The notes beneath the pieces were generated by a model. The model was given only the letters and a program-made list of their open reading frames with translations, was not told where the DNA came from and made no database searches. Shown here one piece after another: positions 10,215-18,615 of a stretch of 64,000 nucleotides of DNA. A program made the position numbers and the translations under genes. The DNA is from Arachidicoccus soli (GTDB taxonomy: Bacteria > Bacteroidota > Bacteroidia > Chitinophagales > Chitinophagaceae), in the NCBI RefSeq assembly GCF_003600625.1, contig NZ_CP032489.1, forward strand, positions 806,001 to 870,000. Reading direction: 5' to 3'. Each line of letters starts with the position of its first letter. Within the stretch, counting starts at the first letter, position 1.

Positions 10215-10277
10215 GTATGTGTTTATTGCTTAACAACAATGATTGGAAATAAGTGCTGATTTTTTTTATAAAAGAAG

Positions 10278-10961
10278 TTATTCTGCAAGGCTCGTTGTGC
10301 TTTCTGAAGAAGAGTTAACTTCTTTTTTTGCATCTAGTTTTTCGGGAAAAAATTTTCTTTGAAAGATAATTAATACAAAGAAACTAAAGGAAATATAAAA
10401 ATCAGCTAGGTTAAATACAGGATCGAAGAACGTAAATTCTTTGCCACCGTAAATGGGAATCCATTTTGGGAGTACCGTATCTACTAAAGGAAAGTAGAGC
10501 ATATCTACTACACGACCATGTAAGAAACTGGCATAACCCCCATGTTTGGGTAAAAAATGAGCTATGTTTTGAATATAAGGATCGCTCGCATTAAATATCA
10601 TTCCGTAAAACATACTGTCGATAAGATTTCCAGCCGCCCCAGCGTATATAAGGGAAATGCAGATAATATAACCCGTCTTAGCCTTCTTATGAATTAGTTT
10701 CCTTAAGTAAAAGGTTCCCCATATTACTGCTACTAAACGGAATAATGTAAGTACAATTTTCCCAAAGCCCCCTCCAAATTTTAAGCCCCAGGCCATGCCT
10801 TCATTTTCAACAAAATGCAAGCGAAACCAATGTCCGAGTATAAAATGCTCTTCGCCTAAATAATAATGCGTTTTGATAAAAAACTTTAAAGTCTGATCAA
10901 TTACTAAAAGCAATATGATAAAACCGGCTATATAAGTTCCTTTTAAAGATGAAGATTTCAA
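10278..10961 (-). CDS. lspA: Lipoprotein signal peptidase (signal peptidase II)
   Basis: Inner-membrane aspartyl protease that removes signal peptides from diacylglyceryl-modified prolipoproteins; many SusD/SGBP-type lipoproteins in this window would be its substrates. The 227 residues have four hydrophobic segments and both catalytic Asp regions: AGAAGNLIDSMFYG (near residues 107-120) and VFNLADFYIS (near 183-192). It is longer than the E. coli protein because of the Bacteroidota-type insert between the two Asp motifs (DPYIQNIAHFLPKHGG...). A perfect -7 box TATCTTTG lies on the minus strand at 10990-10997, 29-36 bp upstream of the ATG. Confidence 0.93.
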   Translation of the reverse strand: MKSSSLKGTYIAGFIILLLVIDQTLKFFIKTHYYLGEEHFILGHWFRLHFVENEGMAWGLKFGGGFGKIVLTLFRLVAVIWGTFYLRKLIHKKAKTGYIICISLIYAGAAGNLIDSMFYGMIFNASDPYIQNIAHFLPKHGGYASFLHGRVVDMLYFPLVDTVLPKWIPIYGGKEFTFFDPVFNLADFYISFSFFVLIIFQRKFFPEKLDAKKEVNSSSESTTSLAE

Positions 10962-10989
10962 GTTTGGATATTTTTACTGTAAATCGTTG

Positions 10990-10997
10990 CAAAGATA
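10990..10997 (-). promoter_or_regulatory. Bacteroidota -7 box for lspA
   Basis: On the minus strand TATCTTTG matches TAnnTTTG exactly, about 29 bp before the lspA start. No convincing TTTG -33 element was found at the expected distance. Confidence 0.45.
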
Positions 10998-11038
10998 ATA
11001 GAAAAAATGCTCCTTGCATACTTAGAGATTTGCACTTT

Positions 11039-11467
11039 TTATTTTGGTCCTTGTGTATTTTTTTTTCTTTTGGCTATAGAAGCTTGATATTTTTTTATCA
11101 CCCATTCGATTACAAAGAAAGCAATAATGGCCCCTAATGTATCAGCAACCATATCCCCATAGGAAAAATCACGGGTATGGTTTGTGAAATATTTTTGAAT
11201 ATATTCCATTCCTACGCCATATAAGCAAGACATGATTGTTATAAAAATAATTCTTTTTTTACTTTTCTTTATTCCTGTTTTCAAAAAAGCAAAACCAAAC
11301 CAGAAAACTACCCCGCCAAACAATCCCATGTGAACTACCTTATCGAGGTTGGGAATGTCAATTTCTAAATTGCCAAAATCTTTCCCGGGTAAAGTCAATA
11401 AAATATATACTAAAACAATCCAAAGAAGGAAGGGTAAAAAGCGTAAGAAAGATATTCTTTTATTCAT
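11039..11467 (-). CDS. VanZ-like family membrane protein
   Basis: Small integral membrane protein of the VanZ-like family; in a few Gram-positives VanZ gives teicoplanin resistance, but in Bacteroidota the role is unknown. It has about four hydrophobic helices: FLPFLLWIVLVYILL, the MGLFGGVVFWFGFAF segment, IIFITIMSCLYGVGMEYIQ and DTLGAIIAFFVIEW. The conserved family residues around GMEYIQKY and the DMVADTLGA segment are present. The frame is open from 11497, but that start would overlap the upstream aldehyde dehydrogenase gene. The ATG at 11467 (MNKRISFLRF, 142 aa) fits the family better. Confidence 0.8.
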   Translation of the reverse strand: MNKRISFLRFLPFLLWIVLVYILLTLPGKDFGNLEIDIPNLDKVVHMGLFGGVVFWFGFAFLKTGIKKSKKRIIFITIMSCLYGVGMEYIQKYFTNHTRDFSYGDMVADTLGAIIAFFVIEWVIKKYQASIAKRKKNTQGPK

Positions 11468-11478
11468 TATTGATTTTA

Positions 11479-12933
11479 TTATAGATTTCCGATGCAAATA
11501 TATTTAGTGATTTGATATTCCTCTATTCCGTAAAAACTTCCTTCTTTACCAAAACCACTTTGTTTGATGCCGCCAAACGGTGCTTCGGCTGTAGAAATAA
11601 TGCCTTCATTAATGCCAATGATGCCGTATTCTAATTTTTCACTTACACGAATTACGCGATTGACATTTTCGGAAAAGAAATAAGCGGCTAAGCCATATTC
11701 AGTATCATTAGCCATTGCAATGGCTTCTTCTTCTGTTTCGAAAATAAAAATAGAGGATACAGGTCCAAATATTTCCTCTTTGCTTAATTGCATTTCATTG
11801 GTACAATTCGTAATAATTGTTGGCTCAAAAAACAATTTTCCGGCTTTATGTTGGTTGCCACCTAAAGTAATTTTTGCACCATTTTCTAAAGCGTCTGTCA
11901 ATAAATTTTTAATTTTATCAATAGCTTCCTGATTAATTAGCGGACCAATTGTACTATTCTTTTTGATTCCATTTCCGACTTTTAATTTTTCGACGGCTTC
12001 AGTATATTTTTTTAGGAATGTTGGATAAATACTTTTTTGAACTAATATTCTGTTAGCACAGACGCAAGTCTGTCCTGCATTTCGATACTTAGTTGCTATA
12101 GCGCCTTTAACTGCATTATCCAATTCTGCATCGTCAAAAATAATGCATGGCGCATTACCTCCCAGTTCTAAAGAAAGCTTCTTTAATGTTGATGCAGATT
12201 GTTGCATCAATAATTTCCCAACTGTTGTGGATCCTGTAAAAGAGACTTTGGCAATACTTGGATGTGTGGTTAATATTCTTCCAATATCTTTATAATTAGT
12301 GGTAGGTAAAATACTTAAAACGCCTTTTGGAAGACCAGCTTCTAGCGCTAATTGTGCCAAAGCCAGTGCACTCAAAGGTGTATCCTCCGCAGGTTTCAAT
12401 ACAACTGTACAGCCGGCAGCGATGGCTGGTGCTACTTTGCGTGTAATCATTGCCGTGGGAAAATTCCATGGCGTAATAGCTGCAACAACACCAATAGGTT
12501 GTTGAATGGTTTTTAGTCTTTTCGAATTGTTGGAAAAAGGAATCGTTTCACCATAAGTTCTTCTACATTCTTCGGCATACCATTCAACGAAACTTGCCCC
12601 ATAATTAATTTCTCCTAAAGCTTCATTCAATGGTTTTCCTTGTTCAGTTGTTAATAATAAAGCCAAATCATCCTTATTATCTATTATCAACTGATACCAT
12701 TTTTTTAATATTTTAGAACGTTCTAGAACATTTGTCGTTGACCATTTTTTAAAAGCTGTCTCTGCAGAATGAATTGCTTTGTTTGTGTCTATTTCTGTTG
12801 CGTTTGCAACAGTACAAACTAATTTGCCGTTTGCCGGGTTATTGACTTTAAATGTAGAATTGTCGGTGCTTTTAGTAAATTTATTATCAATAAATATCCC
12901 TGTTTGTAAGAGTTTCTTATTTTTCAATTCCAT
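11479..12933 (-). CDS. gabD: NAD(P)-dependent succinate-semialdehyde dehydrogenase family protein
   Basis: Aldehyde dehydrogenase superfamily, closest in motif to GabD, which oxidises succinic semialdehyde to succinate. Motifs seen: TPWNFPTAMITRKVAPA with the cofactor-binding Lys of VLKPAEDTP, SFTGSTTVGK, LELGGNAPCIIFDDAELD with the general-base Glu, and RNAGQTCVCANR with catalytic Cys about residue 290. The second Cys two residues later is typical of GabD. The frame is open to 12969, but the ATG at 12933 (MELKNKKLLQTG, 484 aa) matches the family N terminus. No gabT is nearby, so the physiological aldehyde is uncertain. Confidence 0.85.
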   Translation of the reverse strand: MELKNKKLLQTGIFIDNKFTKSTDNSTFKVNNPANGKLVCTVANATEIDTNKAIHSAETAFKKWSTTNVLERSKILKKWYQLIIDNKDDLALLLTTEQGKPLNEALGEINYGASFVEWYAEECRRTYGETIPFSNNSKRLKTIQQPIGVVAAITPWNFPTAMITRKVAPAIAAGCTVVLKPAEDTPLSALALAQLALEAGLPKGVLSILPTTNYKDIGRILTTHPSIAKVSFTGSTTVGKLLMQQSASTLKKLSLELGGNAPCIIFDDAELDNAVKGAIATKYRNAGQTCVCANRILVQKSIYPTFLKKYTEAVEKLKVGNGIKKNSTIGPLINQEAIDKIKNLLTDALENGAKITLGGNQHKAGKLFFEPTIITNCTNEMQLSKEEIFGPVSSIFIFETEEEAIAMANDTEYGLAAYFFSENVNRVIRVSEKLEYGIIGINEGIISTAEAPFGGIKQSGFGKEGSFYGIEEYQITKYICIGNL

Positions 12934-12992
12934 AATAAATCTTTTAAAAATTAATGAATAGAAGGGCAAAACGCAAGAAGTAAATTTTTAGC

Positions 12993-13943
12993 TTAAGCTT
13001 GCTTCATTATTCTCTCCCAGATTTCCGGAATGCGTCTAATCCAAACATATTCTCTTCTTTTTATACCAGCATCTTCAGCTGGAAAACCCATATAAGTTTT
13101 ATTGCCTTTTAAGGAAGAAGGAACGCCGCTTTGTGCCATTACGACCGCGTTCTCGCCAATGGTTAATGTTTTACTTACACCTACTTGACCCCAAAGGGTA
13201 ACGCCATCTTCAATAATTGCTGCTCCTGCAATACCTACCTGTGCAGCGAATAAGCAATTTTTCCCTACCTGTGTATCATGGCCAATATGTACCATGTTAT
13301 CAATTTTTGTGCCTTGCCCAATTATGGTTGTTGCAGTAACGCCTCTGTCAATGGTACATGCAGCGCCTATTTCAACAAAATCTTCAAGACGAACATTCCC
13401 ACAGCTTAGCATTTTTTTGTACCAGACATTACGCGATTTCTGGGTGTTATAATAAAAAGCATCACTTCCTATCACTGTACCTGACTGAATAATTACATTG
13501 TTGCCAATTTCTGTATAGTCCATCAACGAAACATTGGGATAGATAATGCAGTTATTGCCAATTTTTACATCTTTGCCAATGAAAACATTGGGCATGATAA
13601 TGGTGTTTTCTCCTATTTGTACATTTGCATTAATTGCTTGTGTAGCTGCTGTGAATGGTCTGAAATAGTTGACAATACTGAGATAGGCTTCAAATGGATT
13701 TTCCACATACAATAAATTTTTGCCTTTTGGAATTTCAATATCTTTTGTATTAATGATGATATGCGTGGCAGCACTTTGCAAACATTTATTGTAATATTTG
13801 GGATGATCGACAAAAACTAAATCACCTTCTTCAACTTTATGTATTTCATTGATGCCTTTAGCTTCGGCGCTTTCATTGCCGATAATTTCTGCATTTATTA
13901 GTTCGCTGATTTGCTTTAGACTTATGGGTGTAGGAAATTGCAT
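12993..13943 (-). CDS. UDP-3-O-acylglucosamine N-acyltransferase-like protein (LpxD family)
   Basis: Left-handed beta-helix acyltransferase resembling LpxD, which adds the N-linked hydroxyacyl chain in lipid A synthesis. The N-terminal uridine-binding-like domain (about 1-95) contains GDLVFVDHPKYYNKCL. It is followed by a long hexapeptide-repeat region (about 105-285) with motifs such as IGENTIIMPNVFIG and IGNNCIIYPNVSL, and an active-site-like MVHIGHDTQVGKNC. The 316 residues are somewhat shorter than classical LpxD (about 340). Bacteroidota often carry an LpxD-like paralogue besides the main lpxD, and this gene is not beside lpxC/lpxA, so it may be that second copy. Whether it acts on lipid A cannot be told from sequence. 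Confidence 0.8.
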   Translation of the reverse strand: MQFPTPISLKQISELINAEIIGNESAEAKGINEIHKVEEGDLVFVDHPKYYNKCLQSAATHIIINTKDIEIPKGKNLLYVENPFEAYLSIVNYFRPFTAATQAINANVQIGENTIIMPNVFIGKDVKIGNNCIIYPNVSLMDYTEIGNNVIIQSGTVIGSDAFYYNTQKSRNVWYKKMLSCGNVRLEDFVEIGAACTIDRGVTATTIIGQGTKIDNMVHIGHDTQVGKNCLFAAQVGIAGAAIIEDGVTLWGQVGVSKTLTIGENAVVMAQSGVPSSLKGNKTYMGFPAEDAGIKRREYVWIRRIPEIWERIMKQA

Positions 13944-14252
13944 GCTATTTAATTTGTTATTTTTTAAAAATACTAATGTTGTTTCTTTTTCGTTGTTAAA
14001 TATTGTTATAAATATTGAATGCCTTTATAGGCCTTTCTTTATCAATGTTACAGGAGAATAGTGTTCTTTATTTTAAAATTAAAATTTGTTTGTAGTAAAA
14101 GAAATGCACACTTTTTTTTAAAACTGTGAATAAAAAATAGTCAAAATTATTTTGCATTGGCGAAAAGTAGTTTTAATATTGTGGTAGGAAGTTTTTATTC
14201 CATACTTACTAACACATTTTTATCTGAATCCCGCTACTGCGGGATTTTTGTT
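13944..14252. other. 309-bp intergenic stretch with a plus-strand terminator and possible sRNA
   Basis: No protein gene is visible between the LpxD-like gene and the phosphopantetheinyl transferase gene, both on the minus strand. The left part (13944-14100) is AT-rich with nothing recognisable. The right part holds an imperfect hairpin around 14181-14203 (GTAGGAA with TTCCATAC) and the GC-rich terminator at 14228, oriented for plus-strand transcription although no plus-strand gene lies upstream for about 4 kb. Confidence 0.5.
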
Positions 14253-14254
14253 TT
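14228..14254 (+). terminator. Strong terminator without an upstream plus-strand gene
   Basis: ATCCCGC (14228-14234), loop TACT, GCGGGAT (14239-14245) followed by TTTTGTTTT. The T-run is on the plus side. On the minus side the hairpin starts 8 nt after the stop of the phosphopantetheinyl transferase gene, but there it has no U-tract, so it probably terminates a short plus-strand RNA. It may also serve as a weaker minus-strand terminator. Confidence 0.65.
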
Positions 14255-14873
14255 ACACTACAATCCACGCCAGACTTAGGTTTTCAAACAGCTTAAAATT
14301 TGTAGTCAATAAAATGTTTTCATGCGATTTTGCAAAGATAACAGGTATATCTCCCTCTTTATTAAAGTTGAACGGTTGTAGTAAAATATTATTTTTGAAA
14401 TCGACTTTCCCAAAACTATACCATTTAAATGCTGCTTCTTTTGCACACCAAAGTGTTGTGAGCAAAGCTTTATTGAGTTTATATTTTTCAACAAATAGTA
14501 CTTCTTCTTTATTTAAAAATTTATCTTTTATCTTAAGAACCTTATCGGTGAAAATTTCAATATCGATTCCCACTCTTTGCGTTTTACTTACAATCGCTGC
14601 TGCAAAATTTCCGCAATGTGATATAGAGAAATGGTAGATTTCATCTTTTAAATAAGGCTTCTTACTATCGGCAATGAGAATTTCTTCATTAGGAAAATCA
14701 GTAAATAAGAACGGAAGCAAATATCTTCCAGCTAAATGTTGAAGACGCTTGTGCGGATGGGTGATTTCCTTTTTTAGCATCACTTTTTTCAAAAAAAAGG
14801 ATTCGCTCTCTTCGATATGCCAAATAGCTAGCCTTGTATTTTTATTTACATTCAATTGATAAAACAGTGGCAT
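14253..14873 (-). CDS. 4'-phosphopantetheinyl transferase superfamily protein
   Basis: Transfers the 4'-phosphopantetheine arm of CoA to a Ser of acyl- or peptidyl-carrier proteins. The 206 residues fit the Sfp-like branch (about 200-240 aa) rather than the short AcpS. The Mg2+-binding pair is VGIDIE (Asp104, Glu106) and the distal WCAKEAAFKW contains the conserved K-E-x3-K (Lys145, Glu146, Lys150). SISHCGNFAAA before it is the usual S-x-S-H phosphate-contact segment. No NRPS/PKS is near, so it may serve fatty-acid synthesis or a remote cluster. It is divergent from dcd across a palindromic double promoter. Confidence 0.85.
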   Translation of the reverse strand: MPLFYQLNVNKNTRLAIWHIEESESFFLKKVMLKKEITHPHKRLQHLAGRYLLPFLFTDFPNEEILIADSKKPYLKDEIYHFSISHCGNFAAAIVSKTQRVGIDIEIFTDKVLKIKDKFLNKEEVLFVEKYKLNKALLTTLWCAKEAAFKWYSFGKVDFKNNILLQPFNFNKEGDIPVIFAKSHENILLTTNFKLFENLSLAWIVV

Positions 14874-14910
14874 AGGAGCGTATAAATTCTATTTTGTTTT
14901 GTATAAAATA

Positions 14911-14926
14911 TATATTTGCAAATATA
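14911..14926. promoter_or_regulatory. Palindromic divergent -7 boxes (dcd and phosphopantetheinyl transferase)
   Basis: TATATTTGCAAATATA reads TATATTTG on both strands: plus 14911-14918 for dcd (ATG at 14950) and minus 14926-14919 for the gene ending at 14253 (ATG at 14873). Both are exact matches to TAnnTTTG. The flanking bases extend the symmetry to 18 nt. -33 elements on either side are weak. Confidence 0.5.
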
Positions 14927-14949
14927 TTCTAAAACGAACAGTAAAAATC

Positions 14950-15486
14950 ATGATTCTATCAGATACGCGTATTTTGGAAGAGATGGAGATGGGAACAATC
15001 AAAATAGTACCTTATGAAAGGGAAAGCTTGGGAAGTAATAGTTATGATGTTCATTTAGGCGCCACACTTGCCATATATGAAGATGAAATATTAGATGCCA
15101 AAAAACACAATACTATAAAATGTTTTGAAATACCTGAAGAAGGTTTTGTTTTGCAACCGCACACTTTTTATCTAGGCGTTACCTTAGAATATACTGAAAC
15201 GCATGCGCATGTTCCCTTTTTAGAAGGAAAATCTTCAACCGGCCGCCTGGGAATTGACATTCACGCTACTGCTGGAAAAGGAGATGTTGGTTTTTGCGGT
15301 AACTGGACTTTAGAAATATCCTGCAAACAACCAGTGCGTATCTATCCGAAAATGCCCATTGGACAACTTATCTATTTCCCGGTAGATGGAGAAATTGAAG
15401 TAAAATATAACCAAAAGAAGAATGCCAAATACAGTGGTCAGCCCAATAGACCCATTGAAAGCATGATGTGGAAAAATAAGTTCTAA
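14950..15486 (+). CDS. dcd: dCTP deaminase
   Basis: Deaminates dCTP to dUTP, supplying dUMP for thymidylate synthesis; a trimeric cytoplasmic enzyme of the dUTPase fold. The frame is open from 14899, but the ATG at 14950 gives MILSDTRILEEMEMG, the standard Dcd start, and 178 residues. Family segments visible are ESLGSNSYDVHLG, FLEGKSSTGRLGIDIHATAG with the catalytic-region Ser/Arg and the downstream Gly-rich loop, and the C-terminal QPNRPIESMMWKNKF. The perfect -7 box at 14911 would give a UTR of about 25 nt. Confidence 0.93.
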   Translation: MILSDTRILEEMEMGTIKIVPYERESLGSNSYDVHLGATLAIYEDEILDAKKHNTIKCFEIPEEGFVLQPHTFYLGVTLEYTETHAHVPFLEGKSSTGRLGIDIHATAGKGDVGFCGNWTLEISCKQPVRIYPKMPIGQLIYFPVDGEIEVKYNQKKNAKYSGQPNRPIESMMWKNKF

Positions 15487-15713
15487 CTAGTTTTCTATTG
15501 TTATATGATGATGAACTGGAATTGCTATTATTTCTTTAAGATTTAGCCATTTCATAATTGTATAAATTACTTATAAAAGTTCGTTTCACCTAAACCTTTG
15601 CCCTTTCTACCGAATATCTCGCTATATAAATGCTTAGCGAAAGACCTTTGTTTAAACCTAATGAAAGTATAAAAGTCGAACCTCTTTTTAAAATTTAAAG
15701 CCAAAATAAATTT

Positions 15714-18539
15714 ATGCGCCAATTTTTATCAATTTGCTTAATGATATTTTCTATATCAGTGGCAAGTGCTCAAAGTAATGTGAGTTCAGGTTCTTTGACT
15801 GGCGTTATTGTAGATACTATTTCGCACAATGTAGACAAGGCATCTATTTCATTGGTAAATGCTAGGGATACTTCAATTGTGAAGAATACCTTGTCTGATA
15901 GTGTAGGGAATTTTAAGTTTTCAAATTTGCCCTTTGATACATATATTTTACGTATCTCTTTTCAAGGATACGAAATCTTGAATAAATATGTAGCTGTTAC
16001 CAAAACAAAACCGGTAGTTGAGTTAGGAGATATTACTCTGCAACAATCGATTAATGAATTAGGTACAGTGACGGTTACCGCTGTTATTCCTATTACCTTA
16101 AATGGAGATACCACTTCTTATAGTGCTGATGCATTTGGCACTAAACCCAATGCAACAGTGGAAGATTTGTTGAAGAAGTTGCCTGGTGTACAAGTGGATC
16201 AAAATGGCGTTGTAACTGCCCAAGGAGAAACGGTCTCCCGTGTATTTGTTGATGGTAAACGATTTTTTGGCAGCGACCCAAAATTAGCGACACAAAATCT
16301 ACCTAAAGATGTTGTAGATAAAATTCAAGTTTTTGACGGAAAAAGTGATCAAAGTGAATTTAGTGGTTTTGATGATGGTACAACTATTAAAACAATCAAT
16401 ATTGTTACCAAACCGGCCATGCGTCATGGCTGGTTTGGTAAAACTTCAGCAGGAATAGGAAATGAAAATACCTCCTTAAAAGACCCGTTATATTCTGTAA
16501 CGCCTCGCGTGATGCGTTTTAATGGAAATATGAAGTTGGGGCTTTTCGGCCAGTTAAATAATATAAATGTTCAGAATTTCACAAGATCCGATCAGAATAA
16601 TAGAAATGGCCTTACCAAGACTGCCGCTGCAAACCTTTTTTTTGGAGATACTTGGGGCAAGAAAGTAACGACTGATTTTAGTGGTCGTTATGGGTTTAAT
16701 AGCACCAATGTAAATTTGTTGCAAAATACTATTCGCCAAAACTTTTATAGCAACCCGGCCTTGGATAATAATAATCTTTCGAATGATTCTTCAAAAACAC
16801 TGACTCAAAATCAATCGGTAGATTTGAATTTTTTAACAAAGTTTGATTCCTCCAATCAATTGCGTGTAAGACCCACGCTTTCATTCAATAAATCAAACAG
16901 CAATAATCAGTCTACCACTGAAATTGATAGCCTTTCAAATGGTACAAGTATTCCTAAAACTTTGACCAACTCGATTAGTTCAAATAATAATATAAGTCGC
17001 AATGCAGGCTTTGGAGCCACTTATATGCATGCTTTTGCGAAAAAGGGGCGTACTATTACCCTAGATCTGCAATACAGCAATAGTTATTCAAATAGTAACG
17101 GAAATTATTTTTCCCATGTAAATTATTTAGATTTAAATTCTGATAGCACCATTAATCAAAAAAATGTGAATAGTAGTAATAATAATTCACTATCTACTTC
17201 CTTAACTTATACAGAACCTATTGGTGTGCATCAACAATTAGAGTTGTCTTATAATAATTCATTTTCTAACAATACAGCCGACAGAAGAACCTATGATTTT
17301 GATAGCCTTACTAATGGGTATACAAATCTGAATAATACGCTTACAAATTATTTTGTAAACAAATATTTGTCAAATAGAGGTACACTGGGTTATATGTATA
17401 ATGATGGTACTGTCAATTTTAATGTGTCAGGTGGTGTACAATTTGGAAGAATGGAAAGTAATAACCTGAGTAAAAATTATGGCACCATCACAAACAATTA
17501 TGTGAATTTATATCCTACGGCAAGTTTCACATATAATATTTCAAAAACCAAGAAATTACTTTTCCGTTATCAAGGTAGGACGAATCAGCCATCTGTTTCC
17601 CAGTTACAACCTATAACAGACAGCTCGAATCTTTTGAATATCACTTCTGGTAACCCTAACTTGAAACAAGAGTTTAATAATCATTTCCAATTTAGGTATA
17701 ATAATGTTGATAGAACGGGCAGTGGAAAATCATTCTTTGCTTTTGTTGATGCATCTTTTGTACATAATAATATTCAGAACGCTGTTATTCATTTAAGTAA
17801 TGGCGGGCAATCAAGTATGCCTGTAAATCTAAATGGTAATTATACATTGCGTGGTTATTTAGACTTCGGCCTGCCGTTAACATCTCCTAAATCTAATTTT
17901 GACTTTAGCACCAATATCTCTAATAGCCGTATCTCAAGTTTGATTGATAGTGAGAAAAACTTTACTTATACAACATCTTTTGCGGAAGGTATTCGTTGGA
18001 GTACTTCTGTGAGTAAATCTTTTGACATTAATGCCTCAGTTACACCATCCTATAATATTTCAAAATATAGCATAACAAGCAGCATTAACAGTAGTAATAC
18101 CAACTATTATTCTCAATCGAGCTCTTTTGAAGGAACTTTTTATACTAATTCAGGATGGCAGTTGGCTTCTGATTTTAATTATACTTTTTATAGAGGCAAA
18201 GCGCCGGGCCAAAATATCAGTATTCCATTATGGAATGCAAGTATTACTAAACAAATATTTAAAAATAAGGCTGGGGAGATTAGCTTATCAGTACACGATA
18301 TATTAAATGAAAACAAAGGTGTAAATTTCCAACGTTCACTTAACTATAGCTCACAAACTACTACCAATATATTGAAACGTTATGCGTTACTTACCTTTAC
18401 TTATAACCTTAAACAATTTGGTAAGAAAGGTGATAGAAATGGAAATAGATCTTGGGATAGAGGAGGTCAACATGGCGGTTTCGGTGGCGGCCATGGTGGT
18501 TTCGGTGGTGGTCATGGCGGCGGTCGTGGCGGATTTTAA
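15714..18539 (+). CDS. Outer-membrane beta-barrel protein, carboxypeptidase-regulatory/plug type (paralogue A)
   Basis: TonB-receptor-like outer-membrane protein of the OMP beta-barrel family. It has a signal peptide (MRQFLSICLMIFSISVASAQ), a CarboxypepD_reg-like domain at about 25-110, a plug-like segment (AFGTKPNATVEDLLKKLPGV, RVFVDGKRFFG) at about 130-230, and a long barrel with many N/S-rich strands. After the last strand (LLTFTYNLKQFGKK) the protein does not end on an aromatic residue but carries a tail of about 35 residues rich in Gly and His. It is followed 76 bp downstream by a close paralogue. Substrate unknown; no SusD partner is present, so it is not a canonical SusCD importer. Confidence 0.8.
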   Translation: MRQFLSICLMIFSISVASAQSNVSSGSLTGVIVDTISHNVDKASISLVNARDTSIVKNTLSDSVGNFKFSNLPFDTYILRISFQGYEILNKYVAVTKTKPVVELGDITLQQSINELGTVTVTAVIPITLNGDTTSYSADAFGTKPNATVEDLLKKLPGVQVDQNGVVTAQGETVSRVFVDGKRFFGSDPKLATQNLPKDVVDKIQVFDGKSDQSEFSGFDDGTTIKTINIVTKPAMRHGWFGKTSAGIGNENTSLKDPLYSVTPRVMRFNGNMKLGLFGQLNNINVQNFTRSDQNNRNGLTKTAAANLFFGDTWGKKVTTDFSGRYGFNSTNVNLLQNTIRQNFYSNPALDNNNLSNDSSKTLTQNQSVDLNFLTKFDSSNQLRVRPTLSFNKSNSNNQSTTEIDSLSNGTSIPKTLTNSISSNNNISRNAGFGATYMHAFAKKGRTITLDLQYSNSYSNSNGNYFSHVNYLDLNSDSTINQKNVNSSNNNSLSTSLTYTEPIGVHQQLELSYNNSFSNNTADRRTYDFDSLTNGYTNLNNTLTNYFVNKYLSNRGTLGYMYNDGTVNFNVSGGVQFGRMESNNLSKNYGTITNNYVNLYPTASFTYNISKTKKLLFRYQGRTNQPSVSQLQPITDSSNLLNITSGNPNLKQEFNNHFQFRYNNVDRTGSGKSFFAFVDASFVHNNIQNAVIHLSNGGQSSMPVNLNGNYTLRGYLDFGLPLTSPKSNFDFSTNISNSRISSLIDSEKNFTYTTSFAEGIRWSTSVSKSFDINASVTPSYNISKYSITSSINSSNTNYYSQSSSFEGTFYTNSGWQLASDFNYTFYRGKAPGQNISIPLWNASITKQIFKNKAGEISLSVHDILNENKGVNFQRSLNYSSQTTTNILKRYALLTFTYNLKQFGKKGDRNGNRSWDRGGQHGGFGGGHGGFGGGHGGGRGGF

Positions 18540-18615
18540 AAGATTGCAATTTATTATGAAAACGGATTCTTAAAATATAAGAAGCCAAAATTAATTCATT
18601 ATTCCCTCCTAAATT

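Noticed and set aside
14248-14637. 129-codon plus-strand open frame after the orphan terminator
   Set aside because: Antisense to the phosphopantetheinyl transferase gene, whose catalytic motifs are intact; not needed to explain the terminator.
18440-18536. Short tandem repeat GGT/GGC-rich block at the end of the first barrel gene as a separate repeat element
   Set aside because: It is in frame and encodes the Gly/His-rich tail, so it is explained as coding sequence.
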